DNA of 64,000 nt from Poecilobothrus nobilitatus. Taxonomy: Eukaryota > Arthropoda > Insecta > Diptera > Dolichopodidae. Below are positions 52,665 through 63,908 of the stretch, one piece after another. Where the stretch lies: positions 212,152,965 through 212,216,964 of the forward strand of contig OX352774.1 in the NCBI GenBank assembly GCA_947095535.1, read 5' to 3'. A model generated the notes under the pieces. It was given only the letters and a program-made list of their open reading frames with translations. It did no database searches and was not told the origin of the DNA. A program made the position numbers and the translations under genes. Position 1 is the stretch's first letter; every line of letters starts with the position of its first letter.

Positions 52665-53755
52665 TTTTTTTTTTTTGTTTTCGTTCTGTAGTACTGGTAA
52701 TTTTGTTATCAATGAGCACAAATCGAATATGTTAATATTAAGTATTAATTTTTCAATTTAAATTTGTTAATAAACTTAAAAATTACAAAATAAAGAATTT
52801 TATATCATTATTTCAAACGACAAACGGATAAATTCAAATCTCAGTAGACTGAATCAAACATATCTGAAACTCGAATTATGTTCAAAATATCTATAAAACT
52901 AATTGAAATCTATGATCAAATAAAACAAAAATGAAAATTGAATTTAATTTGTGATTTAGACGATTACACTCAAAAAGTTTGTTCGTTAATGATAAGAATT
53001 TAAAATTTACTTTACAATACATATATAATTTTTTTTAATGTTCCCTTTTTTATTAAAGATAAATTATTAATTATCAACACTAAATAATTAATTCTCTCAT
53101 TTTCGCTCAATGTAGAATATTTACTTGGATTTTATGTAGCTTTTGACAGCATAATTTTAATATTCTTTTATGATTGTTTTGAAATCAAATACTTATCCTA
53201 ATAATTTGTCGTTTTCAAACTTTTTTCTGCTGGAAATTTTTAAATAAACGATATATTAACCATTTTTTTCTAAATAAATTGCTCCGAATCAAGTAATAAA
53301 ATTCATCTTTTCTCCATATAAAGACACATCTAAAACAATATTGGCTGTTGAAGTATAGTTCAAGTCGATTTCTCTTCTAATTTTGAGATGATTCCTTCAA
53401 CCTTCTAAATTTTGATGAATTTTATCTAAAAATTACAACTACATACATTTATAAACTACTCGTCAAATTACAATAATCTTTGGATTTTTTACTATTTGTC
53501 AAAAAATAAATAATAATTTGTAATATTTTGTTGTATGCATGTTAAAATAAAATTAATAAAAATGAAGGTGGTCATATGGGTTGTTTGGCGGATTCAGATT
53601 ACATAAAAGGACTTATACTTACATACATATGTACATATATTAAAATATTTCGAAGTGTTGAAATTGTTTTGATTTCATATAAAAATTCCTTTTTTTTGTG
53701 GCAAACATGAAAAAATCCTTGAATTTTTTCAACCGTAAGTTTGTGGAACATCTTA

Positions 53756-54065
53756 ATTAGATTTATTGAGTAAAAAATTGTTTTTTATTTATACTTTTTG
53801 TCCACAAAATAATTTTATTAATATTTTATTTTTTTATAAGTCTTAAATTTCGGCATCACTGCTATCATCAGGGCGAATACAATTTAGTACTGTAATAAAG
53901 TATTAAATTGTATTCGCCCTGATGGTGGCAGTGATGCCGAAATTTATATAGGCTTTATAATAAATAAATATATTTTAAGACTTATAGAAAAATAAAATAT
54001 TAATAAAATTATTTTGTGGACAAAAAGTATAAATAAAAAACAATTTTTTACTCAATAAATCTAAT
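53756..54065. repeat. 310-bp near-perfect fold-back (long inverted repeat)
   Basis: The left arm (53756-53893) and right arm (about 53910-54065) are nearly perfect inverses: ATTAGATTTATTGAG against CTCAATAAATCTAAT at the outer ends, TTTTTGTCCACAAAATAATT and its inverse in the middle, and TTTCGGCATCACTGC with AGGGCGAATACAATTTA and their inverse at the core. The spacer is only about 10-15 bases. The right arm carries a roughly 20-base insertion (TATAGGCTTTATAATAAATA). It is a foldback element or a potential hairpin-RNA locus. Confidence 0.93.
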
Positions 54066-55134
54066 GAAAAAATCCCTTTATCCCAAAAATTAAATTTTGT
54101 CAAAAATGTGATAAAATGCGCATGTTGGCGCATCACTCAAACCCCAATAGCCAGGTGTATATATATTTACAGTTTATATTTTTAAAAGAAAACTCCATGT
54201 TTTCCTCCATGGAGAAAACTCCACAGCATTTTCTAAACATTTGTATATTTTTGATTCAGCCTGATGCAGCATGGCATTCTTTTTGTTTCTCAAAATTTAT
54301 TTTATCTCACTATACTAAATTCTTTGAATATTTACAAAACAATAAACATGATATTACAACCCTATGTACATTCAAAACAAAAATTTAACGAATTTTTAAA
54401 ATATGCATAAAAATTTAATTTTATACATATTTCGATTTTCGCGCCATTACATTAATTATAATTTATTAAACAGTTAACAGAATATTTCATAAAACAAAAA
54501 AAAAAAAGCGGACACTCCCATTCCCATTCCATTTCATGTTCATCAATGTTTATAATTTATATTTTTAAATTTTTGTTACTTTGAATATGCTTTAAAAATC
54601 TGCTTTGAATCACTTTGAATGACTCAGAAAACGATACGACGCCACTTTTTAAAATGTTTTTATTTTTAAATGCTTCAGCGTCATCTAATTTTAAATATAG
54701 GAAAATGATAAGTCAAAAATTAAACAAAACCAAATTCAATTCAAAATAAATTCTTCCAATATTAACATTATTATTTTAACAATAATTTATTTTAACATTT
54801 TTTTTTTAATTTATAGTGGTATATAATTTATATAACACAATATTATTTTTTAAATAAATATTTAAAGGTAAAGGTAAAGATAAACTAAAAAAACAGGAGA
54901 AAAATGTTTTCATGAACAAATATTTAAAATTCCAATAAGAAATCATTCACCATTCGTTAAAAACAGTTAAAAAGAAACCAATAAAATGTATATATTTTTA
55001 GTGGTAGAAAATATTAAAAAATTAATATTTAATTAAAACGCAAAATAATTTAACTATAAAATAACAGCACCAATTGTATTATAACGTCTGAACGTCAATC
55101 ACGTTTCTCCAAAATAATTTTTCAGCTTCAGTCA

Positions 55135-55267
55135 TGACTCATGACTCATGAAATTCTGTAGTTACAACCAAAGCCTCACAGTCACCCCAGAAATTATATA
55201 TGTACATACTCATGAGTCATGAAAATCTGTAGTCACAACCAAAGCCTCACAGTCAAACCAGAAATTA
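55135..55267 (+). repeat. 71-bp-period duplication with AP-1-like palindromes
   Basis: CATGACTCATGAAATTCTGT plus CAACCAAAGCCTCACAGTCA recurs 71 bases later as CATGAGTCATGAAAATCTGT and the same CAACCAAAGCCTCACAGTCA. TGACTCA occurs at 55135-55141 and 55142-55148, and TGAGTCA at 55213-55219, all AP-1 consensus sites. Regulatory use is unproven. Confidence 0.8.
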
Positions 55268-56719
55268 ATAAATACTTACATATATAGTTTTTGCTCAAAC
55301 ACAAGATTTCAACTTTCAATACTTTTTTTCAGCTTTTTTACTTTTTGTATTTTATAGAGGTATCACTGTTGCCTATTTTTGTCTGTCATTTAAGTTAAAA
55401 GTTTTGGAAGAAAAGATAAAAATTATATTTGATAATGTTTTGTGCACTACACAAATATATATATATGTTTACGCACAGTAAACTTTCTAATCAAATAACG
55501 TTTAATTTAAATCTTATATGAAACGCACTGTTATAAAAGTTTTTAAACAATAAAACGCACTCTTTTTTTTTATTTTAACATAAACGCACTGTTTCTTTTA
55601 TTTTCGATTTTTTGTGAACGAATGTTACAATTTCTTTTAAAATTTGGGTTTTTATAAACTCAAGTTAAACAGTTTAATGATTAACGTTTAACTCCAATCA
55701 TTAACCTTCATATTATAATATTCAGCATATAAGAAAAAAAAACTATATACCTATAGATAGTACTTTATTACATAAAGTTACATGGTAATTGAAATTGATA
55801 TTGAAATTGAAATGTTTGGTTAAAATGAAATGTTGGTAGTACTCACAATCAATAAAAATTAATTTATTATTATTACAAATAGAAATGTACAAAGTAAGTA
55901 TATAATAAATATACATAATTTATTTCAAATTTAATAAATTCTAAAATTGTAATTAATTTGTTTGCAGTTGTTGATGTCCAAAACAGATGCCAGATCCACC
56001 GATGGCAACCCCGTTCAGTTGCTGATGTTGTTGAATAATTTCAGATAAGTATAAATTCTAGTAACCAAAAGATAAATGATTCTTTGTAAGTATTTTAATT
56101 TTTAGGTTGAAGACTGAACAGATGAAGAAGCTCTAAATTCTTTATTTTGTTTTAAAACAAAAAACAATATTTTTCAGACAAAACTAAAATTAAGTCGCTT
56201 TTGAATTTGATTTAATTTTTTTTGTATTTACTTATCTTCAAAATATTACCAAATAGCAAATCGAAACAAAAACAAAAAAAAAATATTTTATTGCCATCCA
56301 AGATTGAATTTTGAAAACCGGGTACTTATATGTACATATGTATATATTCTGGGAAAAGCGTATAACCAAGTGTAACGCCCAATATTGTAACCAAATCTAA
56401 TTTTTTTCTATTTGCCTGCAAATCTGCCAAACCTTTGTTTAAAGGAAAAATTGTTTCCTACAATACAAGTATACCCAGAATGATTTCAATTTTTCGTGGA
56501 GATATTTTTATATGTTATATAAAAATATCTCCACCATTTGATATTTTTCTATGTTATATAAAAATATCAAATAAAAAAAGAATTGCCTATTTGCCAAAAT
56601 TCTAAATGTATTTTCTATAAATACGTACTTTTTGATATATTCATATTAAATCAAATTTCGCTTGCAAAAAAACGTCAAATTACGTTTGCATAAAAACGGC
56701 AAAATAATTTGATGTTATC

Positions 56720-56830
56720 TGACCTATGGTGCAGTGGGTAAGTCAATGGTCTTTCAGGTGAAAGGTCTCGGGTTCAAACCCTGGTCAGGTCAAAAATAAT
56801 ATATAAAATATAATAAAATAATGTAAACAA
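56720..56830 (+). repeat. tRNA-like SINE head with intact A and B boxes
   Basis: 56720-56792 is 73 bases, the size of a tRNA. The ends TGACCT and AGGTCA pair. The A box TGGTGCAGTGG and B box GGTTCAAACCC are consensus. The anticodon arm pairs poorly and the acceptor register is off by one, so a functional tRNA is unlikely. An A-rich, AT-rich tail follows (AAAAATAATATATAAAATAT). Best read as a SINE derived from a tRNA. Confidence 0.65.
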
Positions 56831-57094
56831 AATATCAAATATAATTATAATTGAATACTTGTACAGACATGCTAAAGGCAAAAGGGTCCTAAAATATATC
56901 TATCCGTCCAATAATATAAAAAAAAAAATTTGACGTCGCGATGGACCTTAAAAAAATTTATTTTACAGCTTGGTCAAAAAATTTCATAAATTTATGAGAT
57001 ATTTACCTATTTTGTACAACTTAAACGTAAAAGATGAATCATAAATCCCAATTGAAATTATACTAGGTACATATAATATTTATTTTAGTATTAC

Positions 57095-57500
57095 GGGGCC
57101 ACTATTTCTTGGGCAAACAATTCTAATGTGTTTGCCAACTATCGCTCCAATCAATTTGGCAACACTTGCTTCTTCTGAAAAAAGTCAGAAGCTATGTTTA
57201 ACCACTCATTCAGGATTTGGTAAATAAATTCCATGTAGTTCCGGAAATGTTCCGAATATATTATCTTGCACAATTCAATATTTCATAAACATTTTCTCGA
57301 ACAGTTGAAACTCCTGTTTTGAAATTCCAGGCCAAAATTTGTATAATTCAACATAAAATTTTTTTTTTCTTAGTAAAGAAAAAAGAAAGAAAAATTTTTA
57401 TATTATAAAGCTGATTTTTAAGATAGTCATCATAAGAAACTTTCACCAGAATTATCGTCAAGTCTTCTAAATTTGTTTGCCATAGTATTTGAAAAATTTC
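57095..57500 (-). pseudogene. PIF/Harbinger transposase (HARBI1-like nuclease) fragment, dead
   Basis: On the minus strand the frame YMEFIYQILNEWLNIASDFF leads to KKQVLPN, then after a one-base deletion to IGAIVGKHIRIVCPRNSG. This is the region around the first catalytic motif of the Harbinger DDE nuclease (family pattern LPNC.GAIDGKHI). The catalytic Asp of GAIDGKH is Val here and the frame breaks soon after. Upstream pieces show stops as well. It is a decayed, non-functional copy. Confidence 0.72.
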
Positions 57501-58688
57501 CAATTTTTTAGCAATTAGTCTTACTATTGAGATTTCTCTTCATTTTAACCGCATTTTAAATATTTTAACTAGTTTATATATTATTATTATAATATAGTTT
57601 ATACATATATTAATTCATATATAATATATTTAATTTGTTTTAAATGTTGAATTTTAATTTGAAAAAATAATTGAAAGTTTTAAATGGTATTTAATTTATT
57701 AAAAGCTTTTATTTAATTTAAATTCAAATTCAAAACATTAAAGTACGAATCAGAATCAAAATCAAAGATATGTTTGTGCATACTACAAATATTGTGTATG
57801 AATGTACATTTTGTAAAAATAAAAGCTAAAAAATGTGTGCGTTTTATATAAAAATCTGCTATTATTGGAATGAGTATTCGTAATTATTCTAATAAAAATT
57901 CGTCGCTTCCATTGAGGTATGTAATATAATATGAAAATTTATTTGTAAATTTATTTTAAAAATTGAATTGAATTGTAAACCTATAAAAAAGAGGTACATA
58001 TGTATATATTTTTGAAATTTTTTTAAGAATAAAATTTAAGGGTAGATTTTTAAAATTTATAATAAATGTACAAAATAATTTTCATGCAATTCACTAAATT
58101 ATTTGTTGAAGTTTGCATCAAATTTAATCTAATGATACATACATATGTACTTATATTAATAACCGTTCAATAAGATGTCCATTTATGAAATTAACTATAA
58201 TTGAAGTATGTGACAAAGTTCAAACCATACTAGAAAATATTTCGCCAGTCGTTATTTTATTTTTAATAAAATTTCAAACTTAACTTGTTTTAAGTGTCAC
58301 ATTTTATTTGTTTCTTTTTAACGATACGTAATTAAAGACTATTAATTATTATTTTCATAAGAATAAGTTTTTTAGATTGTTTTTTAATTGTTAGTTTATG
58401 AGTAAATGGGTAAAAATAATTAAATTTTAAAATAAAAAGGAAAATATAAAAATAATATGAATATGTCTATTTTGAATTAGATTTTGAATCCGTCTGTTAC
58501 TTTTTTCTGATATTGAAAATTAGATGTCGCTGAAGGTTTAAAAAAAAAAAAAAGTCAAATGTGTTTCAAAAATATAACAGTGACTTCAAAACTGTTTTCT
58601 AATTCATTTTGATTCGATTTATTCAAAAGGTAAACAAATAGTAGTATTCCTATACATGTGCACACATTGCGATTTGTCAATTGCCGTA

Positions 58689-58723
58689 CCATAAACTACA
58701 TAAACTATTTATGTAGTTTATGG
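58689..58723. other. Perfect 16-bp inverted repeat upstream of Ku80
   Basis: CCATAAACTACATAAA, a 3-base loop CTA, then its exact inverse, about 190 bp before the Ku80 start codon. It could form a hairpin or cruciform, or be a palindromic protein site. Confidence 0.85.
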
Positions 58724-58912
58724 CCATACTCATTAGTCATTATTCATTAACTCATTACTCTCACTGGCCATTATACACTGTTTAGATTATAGAATATTGG
58801 AATACAATATAGATAGCGTATGCTTATGGATAGTGGTGTTGTATATTATGAAGAGGGTATTATTTTGTTTGTTGTGAAATAAAATTTTTATTTTTATTTA
58901 TCTTTTAATATA

Positions 58913-61372
58913 ATGGCGCAAAAGGTAAAACTAAATTTAAATATATATATTTTAATATTTCCATTAATTTTTATTTATTTTAGGAAGGTATGGTTGTAAT
59001 ATTAGATGTTTCTAAAACAACTAGAAATTCTAGTAAAACTAACGATAAAACATTCTTTGAGAAACAAAAAGAATGCTGTATAAAACTATTACAACAGAAA
59101 GTAAATTTTTTTAAACCTTTTCTTTAAATTTAAATGAAAAATACATTTTTTTTTTTAGATTTTTGCTGACAAAAAAGATGAAGTAGCCTTTCTTTTAATG
59201 GGAACAGAAAATACTGATAATGAATTGAATAGAAATCTTGATGGTTACGAGAATATTGTTGAAGGAATTTCTATGCAAATACCTAATTGGAATATTTTAA
59301 CTTCACTTGTTAATTCAATTGATTTAGAGAATGGATCAGATACTGTAGATTGGATGGATAGTGTTGTTATAGCATTGGATATGTTGAGACGAGAAGAGTA
59401 AATTAAATTATTAATTTAAATAAGTAACATTTAAGTTAAATGAATGTAATTTTATAGAGCTAAGCGGTTTAAATATGTAAAAATTGTGTTATTTCATCAG
59501 TTTTTATATTCTGTTGATGATACTACTACAGAAGAAGTCGTCCAACGTTTAAAGGATGTAAATGCAGAACTTGTTATAATGTAAGAATAAAAATAAAAAC
59601 AATAATTTATATTATTATTAATTCATTTTAGAAATCATAACATAAAGTACAAAGATGATGTTGAAACAAAGCTACCAAAACCGTTCTTCGCAAATTCAAG
59701 CAAATTGTGTAAAAGCATATATCAAATAATGTCTGAAAAATTAGCTGTTAAACTGATCGAAGAAACAGATGGTATATTGTGTAATTTTGATATTGCACTA
59801 TCTCGTATAATACAAGGTGTTAAACCTAAAGGTCGTCCATGGTTTTGGTATTCAACACTAGATATTGGTAGTAAAGTTAAAATTTCTATTGGTGTTACAA
59901 TAAGCATTAAACCGGAAGCTGCATTTAAATTTAAAACCCAAAGTGTAAATCCTAATTCAGTTTGTTGGTTGGCTACCGAATATTTTGAAAATGGCGAAAA
60001 AATTATGAGTTCTTCGTCCATTAAAAATGACATGGCAGAAGATAGAGTTTATGAAAATGATAAGGAAAAAGAAGAATTTTCAATCGAAGACTTAATTAAT
60101 GGGTATATGTTAGGATCAACTCCAATACCATATGAAAAATCATTACCATTAACTAAACAATGCATGCAATGTATAAGTTTTACACAAAGATCAAATGTAT
60201 TACCACAATATTTTATTGGTAGTGGAACATATTTAGTTTTCGCTAGACCAACAATGGCAGCATCTGAAAAGATGATGGCTGCTTTAGTTGAAGCACTTGT
60301 TAGAAAAGATTTAGTTATGATAGGTCGTCGTGTATATCGGGATGGATTTCGACCAAAATTTATTGCTCTTTTTCCAAATACAGAACAAAAATATCCATGT
60401 TTAACTTTGTTTGAATTACATTGCGCTGAACAACAAGTTAATTGGTATTTCCCAACTTTGAATTCTAAAAAAACCGAACCAACTGAAGAACAATATAATG
60501 CTGTTGAAGAATTAATCAGTTCTATGAATCTTGATAGTTCTTCATATTTAAATTGCGAAATTGAACGAGAACAATATGAAAAAGATTTATTGCCATTAAA
60601 TTGTTTACCAAATGTTACAAATGAATATGTTTGTCATGTTGCAACTGAACGAATTATTGAAGAATCTAATGATATAACACTTTCTATACAAGGAAGAGAT
60701 AATATTTTGAATGTACCAGATGAATTATATAAAAGATCACAAGGACCATTGGAAAAAATTAAAGAACTTTTCCCATTAGAAGAAATCAAAAAAGAAGTTA
60801 AAAAAGAATTAATACGACATATGGGAAATATTGATAGCCGAGAAGCAGATAATGAAATAATCATTGAAGATAAGCCTTTAGATTATAAAGCATTAATATC
60901 AGTTGGAACTGTAACACCAGCTGAAGATTATAAACAATTAATAAAACAGGAAATAGAAGATTTAAGCGGTGATAGACAAGAAGAAAAAATCATATTATTT
61001 GATAAATTAGCAAAACAAATTCAAGAAGTTTTAACAGATTTAATATTTAAAACTATAACAATACAGTATGAGAAAATTGTAAGAGCAATAAAAGTATATC
61101 GTGATGAAGCAGCTCTTTATAATCCATATGATTATAATGATTTTATTCGAGAAATAAAATATATGATTGGTTGCCGTAAAATGTATGAATTTTGGGAAGA
61201 AGTTATTGTTAAAAATCATTTAGGTTTATTATCATCAAAAGAATCAAATCTATTTAACGAAATGAATGATGTTAATGATGTTGAAGAATTTTATCAAATT
61301 AATGTTGAAAAATTAATAGATATTGCTGATAATAATGATGAAAATATTGATGATTTGTTTGATGACATGTAA
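58913..61372 (+). CDS. XRCC5: Ku80 (XRCC5), DNA end-binding subunit of Ku, complete
   Basis: Five exons: 58913-58924, 58984-59100, 59159-59397, 59458-59580 and 59632-61372, all GT-AG, giving 743 residues (human Ku80 is 732). Residues 1 to about 225 form the vWA-like domain (MVVILDVSK, VDWMDSVVIALDML, VKIVLFHQF). About 229-510 is the Ku core (KPKGRPWFWYSTL, LGSTPIPYEKSLPL, SGTYLVFARPTMAASEKMMA, RRVYRDGFRPKF). A helical linker follows, and then at 592-720 the C-terminal PK-binding domain (TPAEDYKQLI, NPYDYNDF, VIVKNHLGLL). The last residues NIDDLFDDM match the acidic DDL tail that recruits DNA-PKcs. With Ku70, the protein rings broken DNA ends and starts non-homologous end joining in the nucleus. 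The short first exon and phase-0 junction resemble those of the triplet gene upstream. AATAAA motifs near 61485 and 61610 may end the transcript. Confidence 0.96.
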
Positions 61373-62047
61373 AATATTTATTCTTGTTAAGTTTTATATA
61401 CGTTATAATATCTTTTTACATATTCTATTTTTTTCACTTTATTCAATTTTAAAATATTTCTATGTTAAGAAAAGTTTGATTAAAAATAAACTGAAAAGCC
61501 TTAATTATACAAATACATTCTTAAATTCTATTCTAAATTTATATCTTATTTTAATCCCAAATCTTGGTTATGTAACTTATCAAAAAAGTTAAATGATAGC
61601 GAAAAAACTAAATAAAATTACGGAATTTTAGGAAGTCTAAAAAAACAAAATTTTTGCAGGCCATACGAAGAAATTCGCTAGTTTTTTTTAAACAAAACAG
61701 AAATATTTACGAATAGCATTTGCCTTTTACTTTTACATACTATATCATGTTTGGCTTATTTTAAGATTTGAAATTTTATTATTATGTGGAACATGCGCCC
61801 TTTGTGACATGGTACCACAGCCAACACTAATTGTCAAAAATTATTTAATGTCGCAGTTTGTCGATTATGAAAAAAATTTATTTTTTATTTTTATAATTTT
61901 ACTATTTCCACCATATTTCCACCTTTTTCTCTGCCTTTTAAAATTATTATTCAATGAACCTTCGATCCAATTAAAAAAAAACAAGAGTGCTAACCGGATT
62001 ACCCAAAGATACAGTTAGAGATGTTCTTCTATTTCTACTGTACATTA

Positions 62048-62089
62048 ACATAGCTAACAATAATTAATATAATTTATTGTTAGCTATGT
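62048..62089. other. Inverted repeat hairpin
   Basis: ACATAGCTAACAATAATT faces AATTTATTGTTAGCTATGT with a five-base loop; one bulge. Non-coding. Confidence 0.8.
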
Positions 62090-62929
62090 ACATTAATAAT
62101 GATATAGAAAAATGCGTAAACTTTTTCACAATTTTACTTTTTGCTGCGATGATGCATTAATTTTTGTACATACCTATGTACTTATGTATGTACATATATA
62201 TATATACATACACATCTATATGTAATATGATAATATGTATTATGTAGTTGCAAAATAACGCGTTAGAAAATAAACAATGGTCAATGATTAGAAAACAAAA
62301 AACTAAATAACTCAAAACGAATAAATTATAAACTATTGCTGAGAAAACGAAGGCAATAGTAATAAACGGCACTGAAAATAATGGGTCTAACTACAGATTT
62401 AAGAAAAATTGGGATAATTTTGCAAATTGCAATGTTTATGCTTGACTATACATAATCGACGTGAATAACGTGCCTTAATTATTTCAAGCGGTTTTGAAAT
62501 ATCAAAAACCTGAACTGACTGAACATCTTACATCACACCGTGATTCACATGTAAGATGTATCTCATCAATATTTCGTTAATTTTCTCTCTTACAGCAATT
62601 TCAATAACAGAATGGTTTTGAAATGAAGTAACATATTATATTTTACCTACTTTTACTGTTTTTTTTTTGTTTAGGTACATACATATGTAGTTGTAAAAAA
62701 TGTATTAATTGTGCAAAAAAAGAGTAGCCGATCTTATTGTAATGGATAATCTTTGCTTTACATATAGTTTCGAATTTCGATTTATACTACTTATACTATA
62801 TGATGTACAGATATGTACATATGTTTTGTGATATGTATGGATTTCGAATTTTAATCGCGAGATAAACATATTGCATTTATACATACATATGTATGTACAA
62901 TTGGTAGGCTCAACGTTTAATATTTATTT

Positions 62930-63470
62930 TATGGAACAACTTTTTTCTGTAGCCCCACCCGTTACGGAGGTACAGCCCCCCAAAGTTCGAAAAAGCTCTA
63001 TATTTAAATTGTTATAATACAAGTTGTATAACTATAAGGTATATCTTCAATTTGAAAATGCCAAATGATTACTACTTTTATTAGCTTTAGAAGTATATAT
63101 ACAATAAATATGTATATACATACTTGTGCTATACGGTGTCTTAATTTACAGTTATGCGAAACTCAAATTTTGCAAAATTCTTCACTCTTTCTATCTTCCA
63201 AAAAGTTTGAGTTAGAAACTTGAAATTTTGAGAAAAGTTAGGTCTTTCAAAATAAGTATGAGTTATTTCAGAAAATATTTTTGTAACGCCCCCCGTTTCG
63301 GAGCTATATCGGGTAACATAATATGTAACTAAAAATTCCTTATTTTTAAACACCTGTAACTTGAACACCTGTCCAAATTTTTTTGAAGTAATATACAAAA
63401 ATTAAAGCTCCAACATTATATTTTTATTTCTATTAACAACTTTTCTTAATAATATGGGGTTACCTTAAAA
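62930..63470 (+). repeat. Dispersed repeat family B, least decayed copy
   Basis: TGGAACAACTTTTTTCTGTA, CGTTACGGAGGTACAGCC, AAGTTCGAAAAAGCTCTA, GCCCCCCGTTTCGGAGCTAT, CACCTGTAACTTGAACACCT and TTAAAGCTCCAACATTATA define the family. Partial copies are at 22935, 43425 and (inverted) 7230. Non-coding. Confidence 0.7.
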
Positions 63471-63828
63471 TTGACGAAAGTGTGACTTAATTTTCTAAAT
63501 TTTTCTAACAAATCTTTTTAACGATTTTTTTGCATTTTTTTTTTACTCGATAATTTGAATTTGTTGAGGATGATGAGTACTGCGTAGTACAAAAAAAATT
63601 AAATAAATACAAAATTATATTATAAGCAGAGTGACAGACTATGAATATACTAACGGTTCGTAAGCGTATCTAAGAGTTGGCAACGGCAACTGTATTCTTC
63701 CTCGTTTTAATTTTAATTTTAGTTCTGTTTTTTTTTTTTTTTGTATTTTCTATTAAAGCTTATTATTAATTTTAAGCTGAAAATTATCTGGTGTTACGTT
63801 GAAAGTTTTAATACATAATTACATATGT

Positions 63829-63908
63829 ACTAGAAAATCCCCTGTGCAATTGCACAATTTCTATAGATTCAAAAACATTTGCGGTATCATACTGACTCCC
63901 TTAATAAA
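63829..63908 (-). mobile_element. Dispersed terminus with perfect hairpin and CTAG end (Helitron-like), copy 2
   Basis: Nearly identical to 24971-25050 over about 80 bases. On the minus strand it ends TGTGCAATTGCACA (a perfect 14-base palindrome), nine bases, CTAG, then T. The match to the other copy stops soon after 63908. Confidence 0.55.

Larger units (their letters stand above)
52665..58912. other. Intergenic region between the triplet gene and Ku80
   Basis: No protein-coding gene is supported. It contains the long fold-back at 53756-54065, a 71-bp-period duplication at 55135-55267, an exon-like patch near 55970, a tRNA-like SINE at 56720, a Harbinger remnant at 57095-57500 and a 16-bp perfect hairpin at 58689-58723. 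No leftover Ku80 core exons were seen between the two genes. Confidence 0.7.

Noticed and set aside
52543..52761. 72-codon open frame overlapping the end of the triplet gene
   Set aside because: It is an alternative frame of the repeat R3 coding region and its 3' flank.
56084..56104. Tiny intron between GTAAGT and TTTTTAG
   Set aside because: About 21 bases is too short to be spliced; the match to splice signals is chance in AT-rich DNA.
56720..56792. Functional tRNA gene
   Set aside because: Length and A/B boxes fit, but the anticodon arm pairs badly, the acceptor register is off by one, and an A-rich tail follows; a SINE head is more likely.
59722..60033. 103-codon minus-strand open frame
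   Set aside because: Antisense shadow of the Ku80 vWA/core exon, as is the frame at 60634-60864.
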